IMG/VR virus record: IMGVR_UViG_3300006928_000001
Span: 1 to 64,000 of that record
Direction: 5' to 3' (one strand)
Length of the DNA stretch: 64,000 bases
Origin: a virus
The first letter of the stretch is position 1. Each line of letters begins with the position of its first letter. This document shows positions 1 through 7,530 of this stretch, in pieces. The notes beneath the pieces are model-generated. The model was not told the DNA's origin and ran no database searches. It saw only the letters and a list, made by a program, of their open reading frames with translations. The position numbers and the translations under genes were made by a program.

Positions 1-2019
1 TCCAGCGATCATAGAGATCGTTCCAGTTGGGGCGACCGAAGTTACGCACGTATTGGTTGCGTATTCACCAGCTTGAGTTCGCTTAATGAGCGAATTCCAA
101 CGGTCTAGATGACTCTGAGGACAGCCGTACTTAACGGCATTCTTCAAGCGCTCACGGTAAATGGCAACCATGCGCTCTGCGTTCCAACCAAGTGGCTTCT
201 TCCTTCCATCCTTGGCCAACTTGAATGACCCTTCCCAACACGTAAGAGCAATCTCTCCCATAGTAGTAGCTGCAAACCGTTCAGCATCAGCCGACCCGTA
301 CGGAATATGAAACGACATTAGCGCTTCAGCCAGTCCCATTACTCCTACACCGACCGTACGAAAATGATCATGCGTCATCATATCAATGTATCCAACAGGG
401 GCGACGTTATGCTCCATCGCATCATTGATATAACGAATAGCTACATCAGCACACTCGTTCATTTTCTTCAAGTAGCTACTAAACGCAGAGCTATTGACGA
501 TGGTGTTGAATGACATACTCCAAGAGTCACCAAACTGCATCTTCAACAGGTCATTAGCTTCTAGTGCCGCAAGACGTGCGTTAAGACTAGCCAGGTTACA
601 GCTGCCGCCAGCTGAGTTAACGTACTCAGAGCAAGGATTGCTAAGACGAGGACCATACACTCGGCTATCAACCGGCTGAAACCGTTCATACGTGTCTTCA
701 AACACGAGCCCAGGGTCACCAGAATTCCAAGCGTTTTCAACGATAAGCTGCCAGACCTGGCGCGCTTTGATGGGCCCATGGAAGTTTCCAATAGCGGCGT
801 TGATGATCTTGCGGTAGAACCTAGCATAATCCGTGTCACGCCACTGATTCTTGTTGGGCTTGAGATTTTCGCGCAATCCTTCCCATGTTGTAATGACTAC
901 GCCATACCTGTAGTGAGCATCATCCATGTCAGTAACAGACGTAATCTCTACGTCCGTCATAGATTGATCAACAAGAAATACCGTTCCATCCCCGTAATCC
1001 TTAAGACCTTCACCATACGCATCTGTCTTGGTCCAAGGGAATTCGTCTCCCTTGGGTGGATCAGCTGAATACCAGTGGAACACCCAATTGTCGTCGTTAT
1101 CTACAGCCTCAAACAGTGCGTCTGGAACGCGCACAGACACGTTACAGTTCTGCATAGGGAGGTCCCAGTCCCTATTGGCTTCTCGCCAGCTGGCAAGGTT
1201 CCAGTCGTAGACCATAGGAATAACTGGGCCTTGAAGGCCGTTAAACTTGAGAACTCCAGCATCGGCCATGATAGCAATTACGCCATCATCAGTACCATAT
1301 GCATCATGGACAGCCATTGGACGAGGCCAATCCTTGTCGAGCACGAACTTAGACGAGAACAGCATGATGACCCGTTCAACACCGAGTCGTTGCTCTTCAG
1401 TCAAGTCCTGGTGTGACTCGACGACGGACTTAGCATTAGTTGCCCAGTCGTCTAGCCAACCAAGACTCGTGGGGCGCTTAGCAAGCACGAATTCAATTGT
1501 GTCAGGGTGCCATGCACTGAGCTGCAGCATCAATGCACCACGAGCGCGACCAGACCCGGTGATATATCCAGTGGTTCCTTCAACCCGGCGAGCAGGACCT
1601 CCAAAACACATACTGCCCATGGCACCTTCAGAGCAGTGGCGAATCATTGTTCCGCGAGGACGAGTTTCGTTGAGCAAAAGACCGAATCCACCACTAGCAA
1701 CGTACGCGTCTTCGGCGTCACTGTCCGCCTGACGGAACTGCTTCAGTGTATCACCCATTCGTCCCGTGAAGCAGGATGAACCGTTACGCGGGAAACGACG
1801 AATTGCCCCGTAATTCCACAACTGTGGACTCGACGGGATGACCTTCCCGCTAATCATCATCTCAGCGTACTCTTCCTGGTCTTCGACGTTAGTCGCCACG
1901 GTATTAGCAACCCGTCGAAATACGTCTGTCCATCCGTATTCATCCTTGTCACCGGGGTTTTGGTATCGCCCAAGAAACAATTCCTCTTCGTATTGAGAGA
2001 TGAACTTAAACTCTTTCAT
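1..2019 (-). CDS. nrdJ: Ribonucleotide reductase, class II (adenosylcobalamin-dependent) type, 3' end cut by window
   Basis: Reduces ribonucleotides to deoxyribonucleotides for phage DNA synthesis. The frame is open for 673 codons from the ATG at 2019 to the window edge, so the C-terminus is missing. Visible family landmarks are PSSPQLWN (about residues 62-69), GSSCF (80-84), the active-site finger NPCSE (461-465, Cys463 and Glu465) followed by GSCNLASLN, and the loop APTGTISMIAG at the window edge (Pro664). The spacing and the NPCxE form resemble B12-dependent reductases. No small NrdB subunit is seen, which fits class II, but the cobalamin-binding or C-terminal cysteine region is not in view. 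The start has GGAG eleven bases upstream. It lies downstream of the thyX-like gene, separated by a hairpin. Confidence 0.9.
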   Translation of the reverse strand, partial: MKEFKFISQYEEELFLGRYQNPGDKDEYGWTDVFRRVANTVATNVEDQEEYAEMMISGKVIPSSPQLWNYGAIRRFPRNGSSCFTGRMGDTLKQFRQADSDAEDAYVASGGFGLLLNETRPRGTMIRHCSEGAMGSMCFGGPARRVEGTTGYITGSGRARGALMLQLSAWHPDTIEFVLAKRPTSLGWLDDWATNAKSVVESHQDLTEEQRLGVERVIMLFSSKFVLDKDWPRPMAVHDAYGTDDGVIAIMADAGVLKFNGLQGPVIPMVYDWNLASWREANRDWDLPMQNCNVSVRVPDALFEAVDNDDNWVFHWYSADPPKGDEFPWTKTDAYGEGLKDYGDGTVFLVDQSMTDVEITSVTDMDDAHYRYGVVITTWEGLRENLKPNKNQWRDTDYARFYRKIINAAIGNFHGPIKARQVWQLIVENAWNSGDPGLVFEDTYERFQPVDSRVYGPRLSNPCSEYVNSAGGSCNLASLNARLAALEANDLLKMQFGDSWSMSFNTIVNSSAFSSYLKKMNECADVAIRYINDAMEHNVAPVGYIDMMTHDHFRTVGVGVMGLAEALMSFHIPYGSADAERFAATTMGEIALTCWEGSFKLAKDGRKKPLGWNAERMVAIYRERLKNAVKYGCPQSHLDRWNSLIKRTQAGEYATNTCVTSVAPTGTISMIAG

Positions 2020-2048
2020 TGTCGTTTTCTCCGACGCGTGAAGAAAGT

Positions 2049-2073
2049 AGCGGGTCGTCTATGACGACCCGCT
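2049..2073 (-). terminator. Perfect 11-bp hairpin between thyX-like gene and nrdJ
   Basis: An 11-bp perfect inverted repeat (AGCGGGTCGTC and its complement) has a 3-base loop. On the minus strand it is followed by ACTTTCTT, a weak U-rich tract. It is a likely intrinsic terminator or attenuator between the thyX-like gene and the reductase gene, whose start is 30 bases further on. Confidence 0.6.
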
Positions 2074-2098
2074 TATATTTGTGGTGGGAAGGTACTTT

Positions 2099-2131
2099 AG
2101 TATAGTACCTCTTATGTATGTAGCGGTCCAA
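2099..2131 (-). promoter_or_regulatory. Possible promoter upstream of nrdJ
   Basis: On the minus strand TTGGAC (2131-2126) lies 18 bases before TACTAT (2107-2102), which overlaps TATACT (2104-2099). The local sequence GAGGTACTATACT resembles the GAGGTATACT boxes upstream of two other genes in this window. A terminator-like hairpin lies between it and the gene, so it may drive an attenuated leader. This is inference from sequence only. Confidence 0.25.
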
Positions 2132-2151
2132 CTACGCTCATCGGACGACTT

Positions 2152-3573
2152 CTATCCAGGTCGCCCGATAAGAACATCATTGAAGTTTACGATCTCATCG
2201 ATAAGAACTGCCATCCATGTATCGTGGTACTTAATCGTTGTAGCAACCTGCTGTGCTACGCGCCTGTACGCAGGATGGCCCTGTGGAGTAGTGCGCAGAC
2301 CGAGAAGATGTACCAATTCACGTACATTGACCTTCCAAAGTACCTTGACCATTGTTGCCATTGGGCATGCATACTCTAGTGCATCAGACCCGAAGTCACG
2401 CAACTTTTCCATCCGCGTATCAGACGCCTTAAGTGCAATCTCCCGTTCACGAAACACATCAATTAGTCTCGGCTCTTGAATCGGAGACCTGAAGATTGGA
2501 TCACACCCGTATCCTCCTACAGGGTCGATATACGAACACAGTTGAGTCATCATTCTATGGCGCCCGAGATCACGATGAATAGCGATTGGCATGATCACTT
2601 CAAACCAGTACTCAGCTAGTTCAGCATCTCTAGCTGGTACCTGATGGTGTCCTCTATCATGCGTCCATCGACGCACAAGATCAAGACAATTTACTCCAGT
2701 GACTTGTTCAACCAACGGCCAATCAGGGGATTTGAGTAGCTTTACCCGTGTATCGGTGCTGAAGCCACGCCCAGCATCGAACATCTTCATCCCTGGGAGC
2801 TTGAACTTAGGACTGCAGCCAGTACTCAACGGGGTGGCAAGTACAGGGAAAACTTCAGTCGCAACGTTGGACAGGTCATGAGCTAGAGCGACGATCTCTC
2901 CATGATCATCTTCTTTTCGCTTTTGCATCATCTCCTTGAAACCAGTAATGCTCGTAGAGATACCGAAACTTGTCTTTACAGACATAGGTAGTACATCACG
3001 TACCATGTCAAGACCACGTTTCTCAGTCGCATTCAGCCACCCCTTTTCGTTCTTAAACAGGTCTTGCTTATCAAACGGGAGAATGGCTCGTACAGCTTCT
3101 ACAGCTTTAGGTACAAGCAGGGTGTAGTCACGAATCAACTGTTCACAGTGATTTTGATAAGCAGTAACTCCATACATTTCTGGTGGAGTAACGAAACCAG
3201 CCTCGGAAAAGTTAACGTAACGAGTACTCTTTGAGGTTGCCGCGATAAGCCGTGCTTCAGTGAAATCACGCTCAGCAACCGCACTAGCTCCTTCTACGGC
3301 GAAATGGATAACAGCATGATCACTGACAGATTTATGACCATAGCCGATAGTTACTCGCTTATGAAACTCTCGTGCTTTTTCACTCGCGTTTTGCGCCAAC
3401 TCGGGCGGGTCAAGATGACCAGTATCAATCATGGACTGCAGTGTATCGCGTAAATTCTTCGGGTTGCGAGAAAATTTACCGAACAGCATAGCTACAACGT
3501 CTTCAGGCAGTCCTGAAACGATTTTCACGGTGTGGTCTGAGCTACTATGGATATAGTCTTCGGCCTTACGCAT
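2152..3573 (-). CDS. thyX: Tandem-domain ThyX-like flavin-dependent thymidylate synthase
   Basis: A 473-residue protein about twice the usual ThyX length, which fits a two-domain member of the FAD-dependent thymidylate synthase family (dUMP to dTMP using methylene-tetrahydrofolate, NADPH and FAD). Copy one carries GYGHKSV (77-83) and STRY (116-119) but a degenerate RHR core. Copy two carries GHHQV (308-312) and a clear RHRMMTQ (338-344). The halves therefore look specialised, with catalytic-motif parts split between them. The start ATG overlaps the stop of the exonuclease gene (TAATG), indicating translational coupling. A dCMP hydroxymethylase-like enzyme is also encoded, so this protein is the likely source of dTMP. 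Catalytic competence is not proven. Confidence 0.8.
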   Translation of the reverse strand: MRKAEDYIHSSSDHTVKIVSGLPEDVVAMLFGKFSRNPKNLRDTLQSMIDTGHLDPPELAQNASEKAREFHKRVTIGYGHKSVSDHAVIHFAVEGASAVAERDFTEARLIAATSKSTRYVNFSEAGFVTPPEMYGVTAYQNHCEQLIRDYTLLVPKAVEAVRAILPFDKQDLFKNEKGWLNATEKRGLDMVRDVLPMSVKTSFGISTSITGFKEMMQKRKEDDHGEIVALAHDLSNVATEVFPVLATPLSTGCSPKFKLPGMKMFDAGRGFSTDTRVKLLKSPDWPLVEQVTGVNCLDLVRRWTHDRGHHQVPARDAELAEYWFEVIMPIAIHRDLGRHRMMTQLCSYIDPVGGYGCDPIFRSPIQEPRLIDVFREREIALKASDTRMEKLRDFGSDALEYACPMATMVKVLWKVNVRELVHLLGLRTTPQGHPAYRRVAQQVATTIKYHDTWMAVLIDEIVNFNDVLIGRPG

Positions 3574-4742
3574 TAAAACATGTCCTCTGGAACAATTTCA
3601 TCGTCAAGAGCAGAGCCAGCTCGCTCTACTGTATTACGTGCCGTTAGCAGACTAGGATTACGTAGTCCAGCCAGTCGATAGATACTGGAATAGAGATCAT
3701 CCTCATGATCCAGTTCAAGACGCCGTAGTGCAGCTGGAATATTGGCTAGATTGACTTGCGGGAACTTCAACTCCCCGTAGTCCATGGTATCGCACATCTC
3801 AACAAGGTTATAACACTTAACGATTTCCAAGCCGGCATGTCGGAGACTGATCTTGTCAGGGACATCGATGTCTCCTGGAATAGGCAACCCGTGCTTACGG
3901 GCGAATTCCTTCGCGAAAGTACAATTTTTTGGGTTGAGTGGTGATACCAACTTACGCCCTGCCCTAACGAACGCTCGATAGAGATTACGATCAAGGTCCT
4001 CCCAATCTACAAGGTCAGGCTCTTCACGCGCGGTGTCAATCAAGTCTGGAATAGTCTTCATTGCCTTGAGGCCTTTCGCTTCTCCAATCCCGATAAGTCC
4101 ACGGATGTTATCCCCACCGTCTCCCGCAATAGCCTTAACGTTAAGGTATTCTTGACCATAAAGGATGCCTAGAAGGGCGCATTGGTCAGGCGTCAAGATG
4201 ATACCCCTAAGAGAGCGTCGCATCAAATGGATATGCTCATCTACTAGCTGAAGGTAGTCCTTGTCATCGGAGAAAATGAGACATGTTTGATCGTGGCAAG
4301 CAACTTCACGCGAGATGGTGGCAACCATATCATCTGCTTCGCAGCCATCAACCATGACTTGAGCTACACCCATGCTAGTTAGTAGCGGGCTAAGCTCCTT
4401 CATGATTACACGAACTTCCGGTCGATTGATTACGCTACCGCGTCCGTGCTTGTACCACGGATGAATACCCCGCCGAAACGCACGATTGTCATGACCATCC
4501 CAACAGACGATAACCTTAGCTCCGTCATCTACCAGACGACACAAACTGGCCAAGCAAACGATGAATACGTAAATGCCAGCGCGGACACGGTCTTCTGGCC
4601 GATCAAGCTTACGGTGACTTGCCCATGCTGTGGTCACAAGTCCACCACCATCAATGATAAGCCACTTATACGGCTTCGGCTTACTACTTGCAATTGGCTT
4701 TGTGGGGTCAGGTTCAAACAAGTCAAGTGGGTTAAAACTCAC
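3573..4742 (-). CDS. 5'-3' exonuclease / flap endonuclease
   Basis: A 389-residue member of the PolI-N/T5-exonuclease/FEN family that removes RNA primers and flaps. Metal-ligand positions are visible: Asp31 (LIIDGGG), Asp82 (CWDG), ExDD at 135-138, SDDKDY with Asp159, Asp160 and Asp162, and GDGGDN (207-212) leading into the helix-hairpin-helix GLIGIGEAKG. The phage PolA lacks its own 5' nuclease domain, so this separate protein supplies that activity. It is coupled by a 4-base overlap to the small gene upstream, and LigA is encoded next to that, forming a primer-removal and nick-sealing cluster. Confidence 0.9.
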   Translation of the reverse strand: MSFNPLDLFEPDPTKPIASSKPKPYKWLIIDGGGLVTTAWASHRKLDRPEDRVRAGIYVFIVCLASLCRLVDDGAKVIVCWDGHDNRAFRRGIHPWYKHGRGSVINRPEVRVIMKELSPLLTSMGVAQVMVDGCEADDMVATISREVACHDQTCLIFSDDKDYLQLVDEHIHLMRRSLRGIILTPDQCALLGILYGQEYLNVKAIAGDGGDNIRGLIGIGEAKGLKAMKTIPDLIDTAREEPDLVDWEDLDRNLYRAFVRAGRKLVSPLNPKNCTFAKEFARKHGLPIPGDIDVPDKISLRHAGLEIVKCYNLVEMCDTMDYGELKFPQVNLANIPAALRRLELDHEDDLYSSIYRLAGLRNPSLLTARNTVERAGSALDDEIVPEDMF

Positions 4743-4966
4743 GGCACCTCCTCAAACGTATGAATTTTCTTTTCTCGTACAAACGTCTTCAAGACGATCA
4801 TACGACCAGTCTCGTCCATATCCTTCATGACCGTTTTCGGCACCCAGATTTGGGTATCGATTCCGGCTTCGGTGAAGTTAGTGGACGACACAAGAACCGC
4901 ATTCCACGATTCCATCACCATAGTGCAGTTTTGTACAACGACAAACTCAGAATTCTTCGTTTTCAT
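4739..4966 (-). CDS. Small hypothetical protein between ligA and exonuclease
   Basis: A 75-residue protein with no recognised domain. I prefer the ATG at 4966, which has GAGG eleven bases upstream and overlaps the end of ligA. A TTG at 4975 is possible. Its stop overlaps the exonuclease start (ATGA). The sequence is mixed, with a charged C-terminus (REKKIH), and no membrane segment is evident. Its position between ligase and exonuclease suggests a role tied to lagging-strand processing, but that is only context. Confidence 0.7.
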   Translation of the reverse strand: MKTKNSEFVVVQNCTMVMESWNAVLVSSTNFTEAGIDTQIWVPKTVMKDMDETGRMIVLKTFVREKKIHTFEEVP

Positions 4967-6878
4967 TGATTTCAACCTCTGGAATTTCTGTACCCATCAT
5001 CATGATGAGCTCCTCTTCACTGATAACTGGTACACCGAGCTGTGCTGCCCGTTTCAGTTTGGACGTCCCAGCGTCTGGCTGATTACAAACCAGATGGGTT
5101 ACGTACCTCGATACACTAGACTTCACGTCACCACCGCACTGACGAATACGTGCTTCCATCTCTGGACGTCCACAAGACCTCAGACCGAGAGTGATACAGA
5201 ATGTCTTTCCATTAAGTTGCTTCGTTGGCTCGATGATGTAGACTGCATCGATCAGTGGCTTAATGATGTCATCCCAAGATGTGTCGATGTACGCCTTAAT
5301 CACCATCGCTCGTTTCGGTCCAATTCCATCCAACATCGACAATCTGTATCGACTTACTTCTTTCAGATCATCTGGGTCTGGGTACTCTGCAGCCACAACT
5401 CTCATGACAGACTTAGCACATCCGGGAATCCCTAGGCTACCAAGAAGATCACCCCAAGTGACGCGAGTTGATGAGGCGATATTGTCAATGATCTTATTAG
5501 CAGTTTTCATCCCCATATCGCCGTTACCCATCCACACCGTGGATAGCATAACTGGATCGAGACTATACAAATCAGCAGGCGTTTGCACCAAACCTGAACC
5601 CATGATTGCCATCGCAGTCGCGGGGCCAATACCGTCGATATTCATCTCTCTAATGAACTTCAACAGTAGACCAACGCTAGTCCCAGGGCACTCAGACGGA
5701 TCAGCGGAACATCTACGAGCGCTTCCGTCTTGTTCAATAGTGGCGCCGCAAGACGGGCATGAATCGGACGGTTCCCAGTGAATTTCAGCGGATTCTACGA
5801 CTTGTTCTACATGCGGAATAACATCACCGCGCCTAGATACAAGTACCTTTGCTCCAACACCAAGGCCGTGCAGACGCTCACGCATGAGAGTCGTGTTATG
5901 CCCAGTCGCTCTAACCACGTCGGCACCGATAAGCTTGACAGGGTCAAACTCAATTACTGGTGTAACGATACCAGTAAGCCCAAGCTGTTCGACGATTCCA
6001 CGTACGGTGGTTACCGCGGATTCCGGGTCAAATTTGATCTTGATAGAGCCGTTAGGTGTTTGGAATACCGTACCGTCAACCTGATACTTCAACTTATTCC
6101 GCTTTTCAGCGGCTTCATTCCTAGAGGCCCAAGCTTCAGTAATAGTCTGCTTGTTCACTACAGCGGGTTGAAATTTATTGATTGCTGGGCCAGTCATAAC
6201 TTGATTCATAGAGTCAAGCGAGGCGACTGAAAATAAGCTGTCATGCTTCTTTCCGTTAACCCCGAGCCCAAACGACCGTACTACCATTAGGGCTGCCCAT
6301 GCCGACGGGAGCTTTTTAGACCTGATCATTGCAACAGCGTTACGTGGAGACTTGTAAGCTCGTAGGTTATCTAGATCACGGTATTCATTCAACAGCTGTA
6401 GGTTGTTTTGAGAAATAACAACTTCGCCGTATACTTCGACGAAACCATCAAGTGGGATAGTCTTAGGTACGCCACTCATCATTCGAGCGTTCGCGATTAC
6501 GTCTTCACCACGATTACCATCTCCACGCAAAACAGCGTGTGTTAGGATTCTATCCTTATACTGTAGTTCGATACTGAGACCGTCGTACTTAAGACTGGAG
6601 TAACCCCAGTCTGACTCTAGATCGCTACAATGACTTTTCAACTCGTCTAGAGTTGTAGCGCACCTGGGCATACTTGGCATGTGGTGTCTGTGCTCAACTA
6701 CTGCCCAGTCAGTACCCTTAGGCGGTGGCGCTAGATTGGACACCTCAACACCATTACTTTCAAGATGCGACTTGACAGCATCGTACTCATCATCCGTGAC
6801 AGGAGATTCACCATCGGCGTAGTAGAGGTTACGCCAGCTAATGAGTTTGTCGTATAGAGCAGAAAGTTCAGCGTCCAA
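4947..6878 (-). CDS. ligA: NAD+-dependent DNA ligase
   Basis: Seals nicks using NAD+. With the TTG start at 6878 it has 643 residues, close to cellular LigA (about 670). Domain order is a short Ia region (YDKLISW...YADGE), an adenylation domain with the lysine motif SLKYDG (Lys97) and LRGDGNRGED, an OB fold, a Cys4 zinc finger (CPSCG, then RCSADPSEC), HhH repeats (MNIDGIGPATA, MLDGIGPKRA) and a C-terminal BRCT domain (ITLGLRSCGRPEMEARI). I chose TTG 6878 because GGAG lies six bases upstream and it overlaps the preceding stop only slightly. The frame stays open to 6950. LigA is rare in phages compared with ATP-dependent ligases. Confidence 0.93.
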   Translation of the reverse strand: MDAELSALYDKLISWRNLYYADGESPVTDDEYDAVKSHLESNGVEVSNLAPPPKGTDWAVVEHRHHMPSMPRCATTLDELKSHCSDLESDWGYSSLKYDGLSIELQYKDRILTHAVLRGDGNRGEDVIANARMMSGVPKTIPLDGFVEVYGEVVISQNNLQLLNEYRDLDNLRAYKSPRNAVAMIRSKKLPSAWAALMVVRSFGLGVNGKKHDSLFSVASLDSMNQVMTGPAINKFQPAVVNKQTITEAWASRNEAAEKRNKLKYQVDGTVFQTPNGSIKIKFDPESAVTTVRGIVEQLGLTGIVTPVIEFDPVKLIGADVVRATGHNTTLMRERLHGLGVGAKVLVSRRGDVIPHVEQVVESAEIHWEPSDSCPSCGATIEQDGSARRCSADPSECPGTSVGLLLKFIREMNIDGIGPATAMAIMGSGLVQTPADLYSLDPVMLSTVWMGNGDMGMKTANKIIDNIASSTRVTWGDLLGSLGIPGCAKSVMRVVAAEYPDPDDLKEVSRYRLSMLDGIGPKRAMVIKAYIDTSWDDIIKPLIDAVYIIEPTKQLNGKTFCITLGLRSCGRPEMEARIRQCGGDVKSSVSRYVTHLVCNQPDAGTSKLKRAAQLGVPVISEEELIMMMGTEIPEVEINENEEF

Positions 6879-7176
6879 GTAGTTCTCCAACAGTCTTTGT
6901 ATTAGGTCGTGTGAATGAAACGCTATGCGGGTGTTCAGTGTCAGAACCAATCATCCACGCGATTAGTCTAGCGTGATTCATACCATCAGCAACAACGGGA
7001 ATCCAATAGTCGCCCCAAGGACAAGGATCGTCAGGGGCCTTTTCATCCGACAATCCACCTTGACTAACGAAGAAGTCAGCTTCTTTGACCATAGCGTGCT
7101 TACCATTACCGACATTTTCTCGTGGCAGTACGAAGTGAGTCGCACTTCTAATAGTATATGGCATTTCTGAATTCAC
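6868..7176 (-). CDS. Small hypothetical protein
   Basis: A 102-residue protein with no recognised family. The GTG start at 7176 has GGAG eight bases upstream and overlaps the stop of the preceding gene. It is rich in aromatic residues and His (DPCPWGDYWIP, MNHARLIAWMIG) and has no signal peptide or membrane helix. It is coupled to ligA by a short overlap. Function unknown. Confidence 0.65.
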   Translation of the reverse strand: MNSEMPYTIRSATHFVLPRENVGNGKHAMVKEADFFVSQGGLSDEKAPDDPCPWGDYWIPVVADGMNHARLIAWMIGSDTEHPHSVSFTRPNTKTVGELLGR

Positions 7177-7436
7177 GATTTACTCCTTACAACTTCTCTG
7201 ACTCGCTTGAACGCTTCATACAAATCGGTTTCAGTCCCATCAGTCGAATTCCATTCTTCATCATCTGGGTAGACTTTCCATTCCCACACAGAAGTTCCGT
7301 GACGATGGATTACTTTACCTGAATAATCGTTGTCTCCGACGTAGCGGAACCATGGCAGATACAACCCTCCTTCTTCGAAGTAAAAATCACTCGGAGGTTC
7401 AATTATTCCGCGTACGACATTGTACTCCCACTTCAT
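7173..7436 (-). CDS. Small hypothetical protein, first gene after the terL terminator
   Basis: An 87-residue acidic, Trp/Tyr-rich protein (MKWEYNVVRG, WEWKVYPDDEEW) of a beta-rich composition often seen in small phage proteins. AAGGAG lies eight bases before the ATG. It is the first gene downstream of the strong hairpin at 7471-7507, and TTATATTG between the hairpin and the gene could serve as a -10 element. Function unknown. Confidence 0.65.
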   Translation of the reverse strand: MKWEYNVVRGIIEPPSDFYFEEGGLYLPWFRYVGDNDYSGKVIHRHGTSVWEWKVYPDDEEWNSTDGTETDLYEAFKRVREVVRSKS

Positions 7437-7470
7437 GAACCAATCTCCTTAACGCCTATCCAATATAACA

Positions 7471-7507
7471 CTAGGGGGCTACGAAAGAAATATTCGTAGC
7501 CCCCTAG
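7471..7507 (-). terminator. Perfect 15-bp hairpin after terminase gene
   Basis: CTAGGGGGCTACGAA pairs perfectly with its complement across a 7-base loop, 23 bases after the terminase stop. On the minus strand it is followed by TGTTATATT rather than a long U run. This is the longest perfect hairpin I saw in the window and the likely end of the baseplate-terminase transcript. Confidence 0.75.
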
Positions 7508-7530
7508 AAATGCGTTTGGTATCGCAAACT

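Noticed and set aside
4446-4763. Plus-strand frame with CCG...C pattern over the exonuclease
   Set aside because: Antisense of a conserved gene. The apparent CxxC arises from complement of Gly/Ala codons.
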